From: CAYSLZ01 sp964547295
Lineage (GTDB): Bacteria; Patescibacteriota; Microgenomatia; UBA12405; JAHJSD01
Reading direction: 5' to 3'
Assembly (NCBI GenBank): GCA_964547295.1
Contig: CAZJMH010000008.1
Coordinates: 1-20,836 of the forward strand
Length of the DNA: 20,836 bases
Both the position numbers and the translations under genes were made by a program. This document shows, in pieces, positions 8,757 to 14,949 of the stretch (position 1 is its first letter; each line of letters starts with the position of its first letter). Below the pieces are notes generated by a model. The model was not told the DNA's origin. It saw only the letters and a list, made by a program, of their open reading frames with translations, and made no database searches.

Positions 8757-9401
8757 CTAATCAAAATTAACTGCTTGATGTTTTTTAACCATGGTAAAGA
8801 TAAAAAAAGCGCCAATTATTATTCCAATTAAATTTAAAAATAAATACAGGATGGTATTTATAAAAACAGGTAAACTAAAGTTATCAAGAGCGATTCCAAT
8901 TATCGCAATTGGCGGAACTAAGGCAACAGAAACAGCTACTCCAGTCAATTTTGCTGAAACTTCCGGTCCAAAAAAACTTAAAGCCGCCGATGCGCCGGCA
9001 ACTAGGGCAACAAGAAAATAAATCATCGTATTCTCTTCCATTTTATTAATTAAATTTATTTGAACAACATTGACATTAAAAATAAACGACAGAACAAAAC
9101 AAATTGCTACCCCAATAAAAATTTGCGCCAGCAAGTTTATTAAACTTCTTAAAAACATTTTTTTATCCCGCCAAACAATCGCCGCCGGCAGAACTAGGAG
9201 AGCATAAATAATTGGAGAAATAATCATCGAACCAATAATAATTGGAATGGAATTTATAGAAAGTCCTAAAACACAAGTGGCTAAACCAGCAAAAGACTGA
9301 AAAACAAACTCAAAATCAAGCTTTGATTTATTAACCAGCTCTTGATATAAGTTATCAATTTTAATTTTTTTAAATAGATCAAATTGATTCCAAAATGCCA
9401 T
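8757..9401 (-). CDS. DUF389 family membrane protein
   Basis: The 214-residue protein has a short cytoplasmic N-terminus (FDLFKKIKIDNLYQEL) and then multiple membrane segments. DUF389 hallmarks are the early stretch LSINSIPIIIGSMIISPII, the mid-protein ALSFFGPEVSAKLTGVAVSVALVPPIA and the hydrophobic C-terminal helix. The family (TIGR00341-like) is widespread and its function is unknown. A GTG at 9416 is in frame, but it lies within a predicted -10 box; the ATG at 9401, about 7 bases after the predicted transcript start, is preferred. It leads a two-gene unit with the downstream membrane protein. Confidence 0.88.
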   Translation of the reverse strand: MAFWNQFDLFKKIKIDNLYQELVNKSKLDFEFVFQSFAGLATCVLGLSINSIPIIIGSMIISPIIYALLVLPAAIVWRDKKMFLRSLINLLAQIFIGVAICFVLSFIFNVNVVQINLINKMEENTMIYFLVALVAGASAALSFFGPEVSAKLTGVAVSVALVPPIAIIGIALDNFSLPVFINTILYLFLNLIGIIIGAFFIFTMVKKHQAVNFD

Positions 9402-9414
9402 AGCTTCAATATTC

Positions 9415-9443
9415 ACTTTATCAAAAATTCATTCGTCTTACAA
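9415..9443 (-). promoter_or_regulatory. Promoter of the DUF389 gene
   Basis: On the minus strand TTGTAA (9438-9443), a 17-bp spacer and TAAAGT (9415-9420) place the transcript start near 9408. This leaves about a 7-base leader before the ATG at 9401 and argues against the GTG at 9416 as start. Confidence 0.45.
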
Positions 9444-9510
9444 TCTACATATCAAAATTTAGATTTTTTTAATAATTTGAAAGAGGAAGGATGAAAATCG
9501 AAAAATAATA

Positions 9511-9885
9511 TCACAATTTTTCTTTGGGAAGGGACTCGCAGGCAACACCGTCATTATCGCCGTCAAGCCGATTTACATCTTCACTCGGACCGCCGGCATT
9601 GATAAAAAAACGCTGCGCCTCTTCCTGGGTTTCAAAGTCATCGCAGTTGTACTCATCAGTAAACTTGCCTCCAGAAGTAACTACATTCCCATCTTTATCC
9701 CGCCTCACTCTTGCCTCTTCAAAAGAAGATCCGGACAATAATTTACCCAGATCCCAATCTGTATTTGTTGCTTCAAGACCAAAGGCACCTAAAAGCAAAG
9801 CCAATAAGGCGATCAAAATCGGCTTAATTTTTTTCTTAGCGCTTTCGCTTAAATTTTCTAGTGGTTTAAATTTAGGAACAGCCAT
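9511..9885 (-). CDS. Excalibur-domain, membrane-anchored protein
   Basis: The 124-residue protein has a basic N-terminus, one hydrophobic segment (about residues 20-38, KPILIALLALLLGAFGLEA) and a C-terminal Excalibur calcium-binding domain. The domain shows YNCDDFETQEEAQRFFINAGG and then LDGDNDGVACESLP, the DxDxDGxxCE loop that defines the family, with two cysteines probably forming a disulfide. Excalibur domains occur on exported proteins, often nuclease-like ones, but no nuclease domain is present here. The ATG at 9885 is chosen because it starts 1 base after the stop of a small upstream ORF; a longer in-frame reading to 9942 would overlap that ORF in another frame. It probably acts outside the cell membrane. 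Confidence 0.85.
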   Translation of the reverse strand: MAVPKFKPLENLSESAKKKIKPILIALLALLLGAFGLEATNTDWDLGKLLSGSSFEEARVRRDKDGNVVTSGGKFTDEYNCDDFETQEEAQRFFINAGGPSEDVNRLDGDNDGVACESLPKEKL

Positions 9886-9886
9886 T

Positions 9887-9970
9887 TTATAAAACTGAAT
9901 ACAACATATAACCAACAACAAGGATAAGTAAAACGATAGCAAACAATCGAACCTTTTTATTCTTAATCAT
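9887..9970 (-). CDS. 27-residue predicted single-span membrane peptide
   Basis: A short ORF from ATG at 9970 to TAA encodes a basic start (MIKNKKVR), a hydrophobic run (LFAIVLLILVVGYMLYSV) and then stop. The pattern is that of a one-span small membrane protein with positive residues inside. The stop is followed by one base and then the ATG of the Excalibur gene, an arrangement that favours coupled translation. A TAAAAT box at 9985-9990 lies 14 bases upstream of the start, the spacing used elsewhere here. No homolog is recognised, and the ORF is too short for composition alone to prove coding. Confidence 0.5.
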   Translation of the reverse strand: MIKNKKVRLFAIVLLILVVGYMLYSVL

Positions 9971-9984
9971 TTTAATACACTTTT

Positions 9985-9990
9985 ATTTTA
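9985..9990 (-). promoter_or_regulatory. -10 box before the 27-residue ORF and Excalibur gene
   Basis: On the minus strand TAAAAT is preceded 17 bp upstream by the weak -35 TTGTTT. The predicted transcript start near 9978 leaves about 8 bases to the ATG at 9970. Confidence 0.4.
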
Positions 9991-10037
9991 GAACATTAAT
10001 GATCAAAAAACAACCCTATGCTCTTTGCCCAATTTTT

Positions 10038-10111
10038 TGGTTGCCGGGCGTGGATTCGAACCACGATTAACACGTTCAGAGCGTGCCGTCCTACCATTAG
10101 ACGACCCGGCA
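10038..10111 (-). tRNA. tRNA-Gln (anticodon CTG), CCA encoded
   Basis: The minus strand folds as a complete cloverleaf: acceptor TGCCGGG pairs with CCCGGCA, the D arm is GTC/GAC, the anticodon stem is GCACG/CGTGT (first pair G-U), the loop CTCTGAA has anticodon CTG reading CAG, and the T arm CGTGG-TTCGAAT-CCACG is perfect. The discriminator is A and the 3' CCA is encoded. The U1-A72 pair is typical of bacterial tRNA-Gln. An extended -10 box TGGTAAAAT lies just upstream. Confidence 0.96.
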
Positions 10112-10121
10112 AATATTACTT

Positions 10122-10130
10122 ATTTTACCA
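10122..10130 (-). promoter_or_regulatory. Extended -10 promoter of tRNA-Gln
   Basis: TGGTAAAAT on the minus strand predicts a start near 10115, about 4 bases before the mature tRNA 5' end. No convincing -35 box is present. Confidence 0.55.
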
Positions 10131-10182
10131 TTTCAATATTCAAATTAAAATTTCTGGTTGGGATTAACTTTTCTGCAATCAG

Positions 10183-10253
10183 CGTCATTCTGAGGAACAA
10201 AGAGACGAAGAATCTCAGGGGAATCTTCAGTTGATACATCGACTTCAGGATGA
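10183..10253. repeat. Degenerate REP/MITE-like palindromic repeat
   Basis: The segment begins CGTCATTCTGAGGAACAAAG, continues with GACGAAGAATCTC, and ends TCAGGATGA. The ends form an imperfect inverted repeat (TCATTCTGA / TCAGGATGA, one mismatch), and an inner near-palindrome runs GAAGAAT...AATCTTC. I recall close relatives (TCATTCTGAG...GAAGAATCTC) as scattered intergenic repeats in many bacterial genomes. The gap between tRNA-Gln and the small ORF at 10274 otherwise shows nothing. Only one copy is in this window. Confidence 0.5.
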
Positions 10254-10273
10254 AGAGTAGAAATAAAGGCTGA

Positions 10274-10387
10274 CTAAGTAGTCGTTTTGTTGAGTCTGGC
10301 GGCAATTGGTTCTAAAGCCTGTTCAGCCGCAAACCGGCTGTATTCCCAATTGCCTTTTTTCCACTTTATCACAAATAATGGTTTCAC
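10274..10387 (-). CDS. Possible 37-residue ORF coupled to the Tat-like gene
   Basis: A GTG start at 10387 overlaps the TGA stop of the upstream gene as GTGA, the classic layout for translational coupling. The ORF runs to TAG at 10274 and reads VKPLFVIKWKKGNWEYSRF, then AAEQALEPIAARLNKTTT. The N-terminus is basic with three aromatic residues; the rest looks like an amphipathic helix. It resembles nothing I recognise. It could be a small partner of the upstream protein, its C-terminus displaced by a frameshift, or chance. A strong inverted repeat (10301-10354) lies within it, which weakens the coding case. Confidence 0.4.
   Translation of the reverse strand: MKPLFVIKWKKGNWEYSRFAAEQALEPIAARLNKTTT
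10301..10354. repeat. Nested inverted repeat (9-bp outer, 6-bp inner arms)
   Basis: GGCAATTGG (10301-10309) pairs with CCAATTGCC (10346-10354), and inside it CAGCCG (10324-10329) pairs with CGGCTG (10335-10340). On the plus strand a T6 run follows at once (10355-10360), as in an intrinsic terminator, but no plus-strand gene precedes it. On the minus strand it lies within the small ORF after the Tat-like gene. Confidence 0.6.
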
Positions 10388-12084
10388 AATTGGGGAAATG
10401 AAAGCCAGTCTTCTTTTTCAGAGTAATATTTAACTGCCCCCATATTGACAGAATTGCGCCAATTCCAATACATTGCTAAATCAACCAATGACTTTGAAGC
10501 ACCACGCTTTTCTAGAACATACCAATCCGCAAAACTCACATCATTCCTCAAGCTCTTTCCTGAAAAATTTTCCACCTTCTCAACAAAGACAGCAAAATCT
10601 GCCATAGTAGCCTGGCGCTGATACGGCGCATCAACTCGCAAATCCAGACCCGGCCACCTGGTATCCACTAAAAAATGTGGTTTAGGCATTTCCCTGACTG
10701 ATGAAATAGCATAAGAATATAAAGCAACTTCGTCCTTACTCCCTTTTTTAAATTCACCCAAACGAGCCTCTGAAACCTCTAGCAGCATCTTTGTCAGCGC
10801 CGCTGCACTTAAACACTGATACTCAGGATCATATTCATATTCAGCCTCTAATCGCTGTGAATTATATAACGATTGAACCATACGCTTCTTAGATACAGCT
10901 AGTTCTTCAACTAATTTTTTAAGTTGACTTATAGTGCCCTCCTCAACTCCTCTTTGATCTATGTATTCTATAAATCTTGGGTTTCTAATTTGTTCTTTTG
11001 CCAAAGCCAAAACGGCTCTCTTTCGGTCACTTTTATACACCCTTCTATAATCCTCAATAACTTCTCTACTTATTTCGGCGTCTGGCTTTTTCGTGCCTGG
11101 GTAATATATCTTTTGCCACGTTCGGGTTGGCTGGATTTTCTGCCACCGTGATAGTGATTTACCAATACCAATATCGGCAAATGCTTCACTTTGAGCATCC
11201 TCATCAAAAAAGGGTTCCAACAATACCGCTAATTTTTCGGAATTATCCTCAAGGAATTTACCAAGTCGAACCCGGGCAAGTTTCCGAAGTAAGTATGATT
11301 TATATAAATTTTCAAAACTGTCTGAAAGTTGTGGGTATTTTTCCTTAAAATATTTTGAAGCCTTACCGTCTTCATCTTCAAAAATGGCTCTTGCTTTTTC
11401 ACTTAACTCATAATCCATAATTCCTGTAGTTATATTCGCACTCAATAACTGTGCCGCCCTACCGTAAGACAAAGGCATTTGAGATCCCTCAATCGGCAAG
11501 CCAAGTGTTTCAACCCCAAACTTTTCAGAAACAAAATCTTCAATTCGCAAATCATTTGATAACGGCCCCAAAATACTTTGAACTAGACCAATTACAACAT
11601 CTCCCCGTTGGCTTCGGACGTCTTTTATTAAAGCATTTGCAGAATAATCCAGTGAGACTGTCAATAGCTCCAAATCTAATCCTACAACCTCGCAAGCCTT
11701 TTCCATTGTTGAAATATATTCTCCATAATACTCATCGTAGCCTCGTTTTTCTTTAGTTACATTATATGAAAGATTGGCAAAAACCCCCATTGATTTTCCA
11801 ATTACCCTCCATGCTTCAAACGTCATTTGATTATTCACTTTTGTTTGAAAATAATTTCTCCATGTATCCTCTAAAATCTCTTCAGACGGTTCATGTTCTT
11901 CATCGTTTAATCGCGTCGTTTCTTTTAATCTAGAAAGTCCAGCATTTATTGCTAAACCAGCGGAATCATCTAAACCATAATACGCAGCAAGCGCCCCTCC
12001 AACCCCGCCGGCAAGTAAACCAAGAAATTCCCTTCTGGTAAACTTTCTATTTTGCGATTGATTGCTTTCCTTTCCTAACTCCAT
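10384..12084 (-). CDS. Large exported protein of unknown function with Tat-like signal
   Basis: The 566-residue protein starts with a polar, basic region and then a twin-arginine motif FTRREFLG, followed by a Gly/Ala-rich hydrophobic stretch (LLAGGVGGALAAYYG), which fits a Tat signal peptide, possibly uncleaved. The rest is mostly helical, soluble and charge-rich, with only two cysteines and no motif I recognise. Repeated W/Y-rich phrases (TRTWQKIYYPG, DTRWPGLDLRVDAPYQRQ, WYVLEKRGASKS) suggest a folded domain and not a linker. An in-frame GTG at 12108 exists, but the extended -10 TGTTAAAAT overlaps it, so the ATG at 12084 is preferred. It ends in TGA overlapping a possible small ORF. No Tat translocase gene is in the window. 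Confidence 0.8.
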   Translation of the reverse strand: MELGKESNQSQNRKFTRREFLGLLAGGVGGALAAYYGLDDSAGLAINAGLSRLKETTRLNDEEHEPSEEILEDTWRNYFQTKVNNQMTFEAWRVIGKSMGVFANLSYNVTKEKRGYDEYYGEYISTMEKACEVVGLDLELLTVSLDYSANALIKDVRSQRGDVVIGLVQSILGPLSNDLRIEDFVSEKFGVETLGLPIEGSQMPLSYGRAAQLLSANITTGIMDYELSEKARAIFEDEDGKASKYFKEKYPQLSDSFENLYKSYLLRKLARVRLGKFLEDNSEKLAVLLEPFFDEDAQSEAFADIGIGKSLSRWQKIQPTRTWQKIYYPGTKKPDAEISREVIEDYRRVYKSDRKRAVLALAKEQIRNPRFIEYIDQRGVEEGTISQLKKLVEELAVSKKRMVQSLYNSQRLEAEYEYDPEYQCLSAAALTKMLLEVSEARLGEFKKGSKDEVALYSYAISSVREMPKPHFLVDTRWPGLDLRVDAPYQRQATMADFAVFVEKVENFSGKSLRNDVSFADWYVLEKRGASKSLVDLAMYWNWRNSVNMGAVKYYSEKEDWLSFPQL

Positions 12085-12098
12085 TTTTGATATACTAA

Positions 12099-12107
12099 AT
12101 TTTAACA
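12099..12107 (-). promoter_or_regulatory. Extended -10 promoter of the Tat-like gene
   Basis: TGTTAAAAT on the minus strand predicts a start near 12092, about 8 bases before the ATG at 12084. The same nine bases form the -10 box of the 5S rRNA gene on the other strand at 12221-12229. Confidence 0.5.
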
Positions 12108-12108
12108 C

Positions 12109-12192
12109 AGGATAAATCCTGCTGATACCGAAAGGAACCGACGTCGGGTGCTCCTTACCCTAGGTGCAGGTATAAATGCACCTTAGAGGTGC
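12109..12192. other. GC-rich structured intergenic segment
   Basis: This stretch contrasts with its AT-rich flanks and holds consecutive inverted repeats: AGGAT/ATCCT (12109-12120), AAGGA/TCCTT (12132-12136 with 12152-12156) around the perfect palindrome CCGACGTCGG (12138-12147), and AGGTGCA/TGCACCT (12162-12168 with 12177-12183). The last arm can instead pair as GCACC/GGTGC (12178-12182 with 12188-12192), so two folds exclude each other. No ORF or known RNA family is recognised. It lies upstream of both the 5S promoter (plus) and the Tat-like gene (minus). Confidence 0.5.
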
Positions 12193-12199
12193 GGGCTTA

Positions 12200-12229
12200 T
12201 TTACAAATGAGGTATAGAAGTGTTAAAAT
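12200..12229 (+). promoter_or_regulatory. Promoter of 5S rRNA
   Basis: TTTACA (12200-12205), an 18-bp spacer and TAAAAT (12224-12229), with TGT before it to give the extended -10 TGTTAAAAT. The predicted start falls at 12236, the first base of the 5S sequence, so 5S appears to be transcribed on its own. Confidence 0.7.
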
Positions 12230-12235
12230 ATGTTT

Positions 12236-12353
12236 GCCCGGTCTTTAGAGCGAGGTGGAACCACCTGTTCCCATTTCGAACACAGAAGTGAAACTCCTCA
12301 GCGCTGATGATAGTCTATCGGCAACGGTACGCGAAAATAGGTCAAGGCCGGGC
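12236..12353 (+). rRNA. rrf: 5S ribosomal RNA
   Basis: The 118-base segment has the 5S layout: terminal stem GCCCGGT...GCCGGGC, the highly conserved helix II-III region GTTCCCATTTCGAACACAGAAGTGAAAC, followed by CTCCTCAGCGCTGATGATAGTC, and the loop E/helix IV region. No 16S or 23S sequence is near, and a dedicated promoter sits upstream. The 3' end is followed by ACTTTTATTTATT, which overlaps the stop end of the convergent gltX 4 bases away and may help termination. Confidence 0.95.
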
Positions 12354-12357
12354 ACTT

Positions 12358-13797
12358 TTATTTATTAAGAGAAAGTCTTTCAACCGCCAAATCAATCCTT
12401 CGTAGGGTTTCTTCTTTGCCAATAAGTTTTAAAGCCGGCAGAATCGGCGGGGTTATTCTTTTTGAACAAACCGCTACTCTTAAAACCATGAAGAAATCGC
12501 CGGTTTTCCAGCCCTCAGCTTTAATTTTAGCAATCATTTCCTTCTGAAGTTTTTCAGTATCTATTATGCCGATTTGATTTATTAACCGCCGGGCAGAAAC
12601 AAGCATTAATTTTGCCTGCGTTTGATCAATCTTATTCTGGAGCATAGTTTGACAACGTAAATCTGAACAGTGCCAAACAAACTCCAGCATGTCTTTTGCC
12701 TCTGACAGACGCTTAATTCTGTCCTTAATTAAAGGCACGGCCATTTTAATTTCGTCTACTGACATTTTTGGTAAAAACTGTCGAAGTAACTCCGCCAATT
12801 CTGCATCAGGTTTTTGACGGATATAAACACCATTCATCCATTCCAATTTTTCAAGGTCAAAAATCGGGGCAACTGGATCAACATCTTTTAAATCAAAGTG
12901 CTTAAAAAACTCTTCTTCTGAAAATATTTCTTTTTGGTCTGGATGTGACCATCCCATTAATGAAATATAATTTTTTAATGCTTCGGGTAAAAAGCCTTGG
13001 TCCCGATACCAAGATACAGATATATCTCCTTGACGTTTGCTCATCTTGCTTCCGTCTGGATTGCGAAATAGTGGATTATGAAAGAATTCCGGCATCTTCC
13101 ATTCTAAATATTGATATAAGAGTTTGTGTTTAGGAAAAGAAGGCAGCCATTCTTCCCCCCTTACAACATGTGTAATATTCATCAAATGATCATCAACAAC
13201 GACTGCTAAGTGGTAAGTCGGATATCCATCAGATTTGAGTAATACTTGATCATCAATTAAATTTGAATCAAATTTAATTGAACCCCTAACTAAATCATTA
13301 ACAATAATTGTCTTATCTTTCGGAACTTTCATTCTAATAACCGCTTTTTCACCCTGGTCAATTCTTTTTTGGGCTTCAGTTAAATTAATATCTCGGCAAC
13401 GGCGATCATACATTGGCGGTTTACCGCTATTTTTTTGTTGCCGGCGAACATCCCTTAATCTTTCCGGTGAACAAAAACAATAATAAGCTTTGTTTTTAGC
13501 AATTAGTTTTTCAGCGTAATTTTGATATAAATGCAATCTTTTTGATTGGATATATGGTTGATGTCGGCCACCCTGACGAGGGCCTTCATCAATTTTAATT
13601 CCGAACCAATTTAGAGCCTTGTATATTGCCCCTATTGCCCCTTCTACCCCTCTTTTTTGATCAGTGTCTTCTATCCTCAAAATAAATTTACCCTGATTAG
13701 CTTTAGCATGTGCATAACCTAAATAAGCCCCATATAGATTGCCAACATGAACAAAACCAGTTGGGCTAGGAGCAAACCGAGTTCTTATTTTTGCCAT
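12358..13797 (-). CDS. gltX: Glutamyl-tRNA synthetase
   Basis: GluRS charges tRNA-Glu, and in organisms without GlnRS also tRNA-Gln. The 479-residue length and order are normal: class I signature APSPTGFVHVGN with the HIGH box as HVGN (residues 17-20), RIEDTD, the zinc region C107-x-C109 with Y130 and C134, then VVDDHLMNITHVVRGEEWLPS, and a perfect KMSKR at 251-255 (GSKMSKRQGD). The C-terminal anticodon-binding domain is helical and complete. HVGN for HIGH is a mild variation known among GluRS proteins. The gene stands alone and meets 5S tail to tail. A weak -10 TATGAT (13809-13814) lies about 12 bases before the ATG. Confidence 0.96.
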   Translation of the reverse strand: MAKIRTRFAPSPTGFVHVGNLYGAYLGYAHAKANQGKFILRIEDTDQKRGVEGAIGAIYKALNWFGIKIDEGPRQGGRHQPYIQSKRLHLYQNYAEKLIAKNKAYYCFCSPERLRDVRRQQKNSGKPPMYDRRCRDINLTEAQKRIDQGEKAVIRMKVPKDKTIIVNDLVRGSIKFDSNLIDDQVLLKSDGYPTYHLAVVVDDHLMNITHVVRGEEWLPSFPKHKLLYQYLEWKMPEFFHNPLFRNPDGSKMSKRQGDISVSWYRDQGFLPEALKNYISLMGWSHPDQKEIFSEEEFFKHFDLKDVDPVAPIFDLEKLEWMNGVYIRQKPDAELAELLRQFLPKMSVDEIKMAVPLIKDRIKRLSEAKDMLEFVWHCSDLRCQTMLQNKIDQTQAKLMLVSARRLINQIGIIDTEKLQKEMIAKIKAEGWKTGDFFMVLRVAVCSKRITPPILPALKLIGKEETLRRIDLAVERLSLNK

Positions 13798-13808
13798 ATT
13801 TGAATTTT

Positions 13809-13814
13809 ATCATA
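13809..13814 (-). promoter_or_regulatory. Possible -10 box of gltX
   Basis: TATGAT on the minus strand ends 11 bases before the gltX ATG, giving about a 5-base leader. A weak TTAAGT lies 17 bp upstream. The position fits the pattern of the window, but the match is modest. Confidence 0.35.
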
Positions 13815-13820
13815 AACCCC

Positions 13821-13829
13821 TGCTATACT
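13821..13829 (+). promoter_or_regulatory. Extended -10 promoter of the anchored exported protein gene
   Basis: TGCTATACT on the plus strand would start transcription near 13836, leaving a leader of about 57 bases, longer than others here. It lies back to back with the gltX promoter. Confidence 0.45.
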
Positions 13830-13892
13830 GAACTTAATAAAATTTATTTTTTGGAATTAGTTTAATTTAAATTTTAACTTTTATTTTTATTC

Positions 13893-14948
13893 ATGTCACA
13901 ACTAACCATAACATCTTTTTACGTCAGAAAAGGTATAAAAATTGGCATAATTTCTCTTCTTTCGTTTATTATTCTTAAAACCGGATACACTGTCTTACAC
14001 GCTTATTGGTTAAAATTAAACCCGCCGCCTGAACCACCTCCCAATACTGCCTATGGAAAATTGCCGAAAATTAATTTTCCTGATAAAAAAGAAAAAATAC
14101 CGGTAAATTTCCAATTGCAAACAGTTGAAAATCAGTTGCCAACAAATTTGCCAACTAGGGGTTTTGTTTATTATCTTCCTAAAGTAGGTGGTAAATTTTT
14201 ATCTTTGGACCAAGCAAATCAAATTGCCAATAACTTAAAATTAAATACAAACCGAAAAAAAATAACCGAGAACATCTACCGTTACACCAACCCAACAAAT
14301 AAAACTGAGCTTGAAATTAATGTTCTTACCCAAAATTTTACTTATTCTTATAATTATTTATATGATCAAACTTTAATAAATCCACCGCCGCTTCCCTCAA
14401 AAGACGGGGCAGTCCGCACTGCTCACGGCTTTCTAGGAAAGATTAACAAATTAACCACAGAACTTGAAAATGGACATAAAGAAGTCAGCTATTGGCAAAT
14501 TAGAGGGGAACAACTTGCCCCCTCAATATCCGCTTCAGAAGCTGATTTTATTCGAATCAACTTATTTAGACAACAAATTGATGAACAATACCCGATTATG
14601 CCGCCGACTTATCCACAAGCTCTAGTTTCGCTTTTAATAACCAGCCGAAGTGTTCAGGGTAGTAATGTAGTCGAGGCTAAATATACCCACTTTGAAAGTG
14701 ACCGGGAAGAGTTTGCTGAATATCCCCTTTTACCAATAGAAAACGCCTGGGAAAACCTTAAAAGCGGCAATTATTATCTTGCTTCTTTTGAAGGAAATGC
14801 TCAAACGCCAATTAAAATACGAAACATATATTTAGCATACTATGACCCGCAACTACCAACGCAATTTCTACAGCCAATTTTTGTTTTTGAAGGTGATGGG
14901 GAATTTGTTGGTTATTATCCTGCCGTCCCGCCAGAATGGCAGGAATAA
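13893..14948 (+). CDS. Membrane-anchored extracytoplasmic protein of unknown function
   Basis: The 351-residue protein has a basic N-terminus (FYVRKGIKIG), one hydrophobic segment (about residues 17-38) and a Pro-rich linker containing PPPEPPP, then a soluble domain that should lie outside the membrane. The soluble part has alternating strands and helices, with LDQANQIANNLKLN and, near the end, SGNYYLAS, IRNIYLAYYDPQ and QPIFVFEGDGEFVGYYPAV. The final section loosely recalls PepSY/YycI-type exported regulators, but this is a weak impression. The proline run would be expected to need elongation factor P. The gene ends 1 base from the stop of the convergent dacA gene. No Shine-Dalgarno sequence is visible. 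Confidence 0.75.
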   Translation: MSQLTITSFYVRKGIKIGIISLLSFIILKTGYTVLHAYWLKLNPPPEPPPNTAYGKLPKINFPDKKEKIPVNFQLQTVENQLPTNLPTRGFVYYLPKVGGKFLSLDQANQIANNLKLNTNRKKITENIYRYTNPTNKTELEINVLTQNFTYSYNYLYDQTLINPPPLPSKDGAVRTAHGFLGKINKLTTELENGHKEVSYWQIRGEQLAPSISASEADFIRINLFRQQIDEQYPIMPPTYPQALVSLLITSRSVQGSNVVEAKYTHFESDREEFAEYPLLPIENAWENLKSGNYYLASFEGNAQTPIKIRNIYLAYYDPQLPTQFLQPIFVFEGDGEFVGYYPAVPPEWQE

Positions 14949-14949
14949 T

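Noticed and set aside
9524..9892. Plus-strand 122-residue ORF
   Set aside because: Antisense to the Excalibur gene, whose domain match is clear; the plus reading is Ser/Pro-rich shadow sequence.
10025..10234. Plus-strand ORF containing GRGFEPRLTRSERAVLPLDDPA
   Set aside because: This is the well-known false protein made by translating the opposite strand of a tRNA; it overlays tRNA-Gln exactly.
10301..10360. Intrinsic terminator for the Tat-like gene
   Set aside because: The T run follows the hairpin on the plus strand, whereas the gene is transcribed on minus.
10384..10386. TGA read as glycine (recoded genetic code)
   Set aside because: Readthrough gives only four residues before another TGA, and the other genes need no in-frame TGA; the standard code fits.
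11451..11756. Plus-strand ORFs between 10924 and 11756
   Set aside because: Antisense shadows of the Tat-like gene, low complexity and without promoters.
12109..12200. Possible 3' end of 23S rRNA or SRP RNA before the 5S gene
   Set aside because: I could not match it to conserved 23S 3'-end or SRP domain IV sequence, and 5S has its own promoter.
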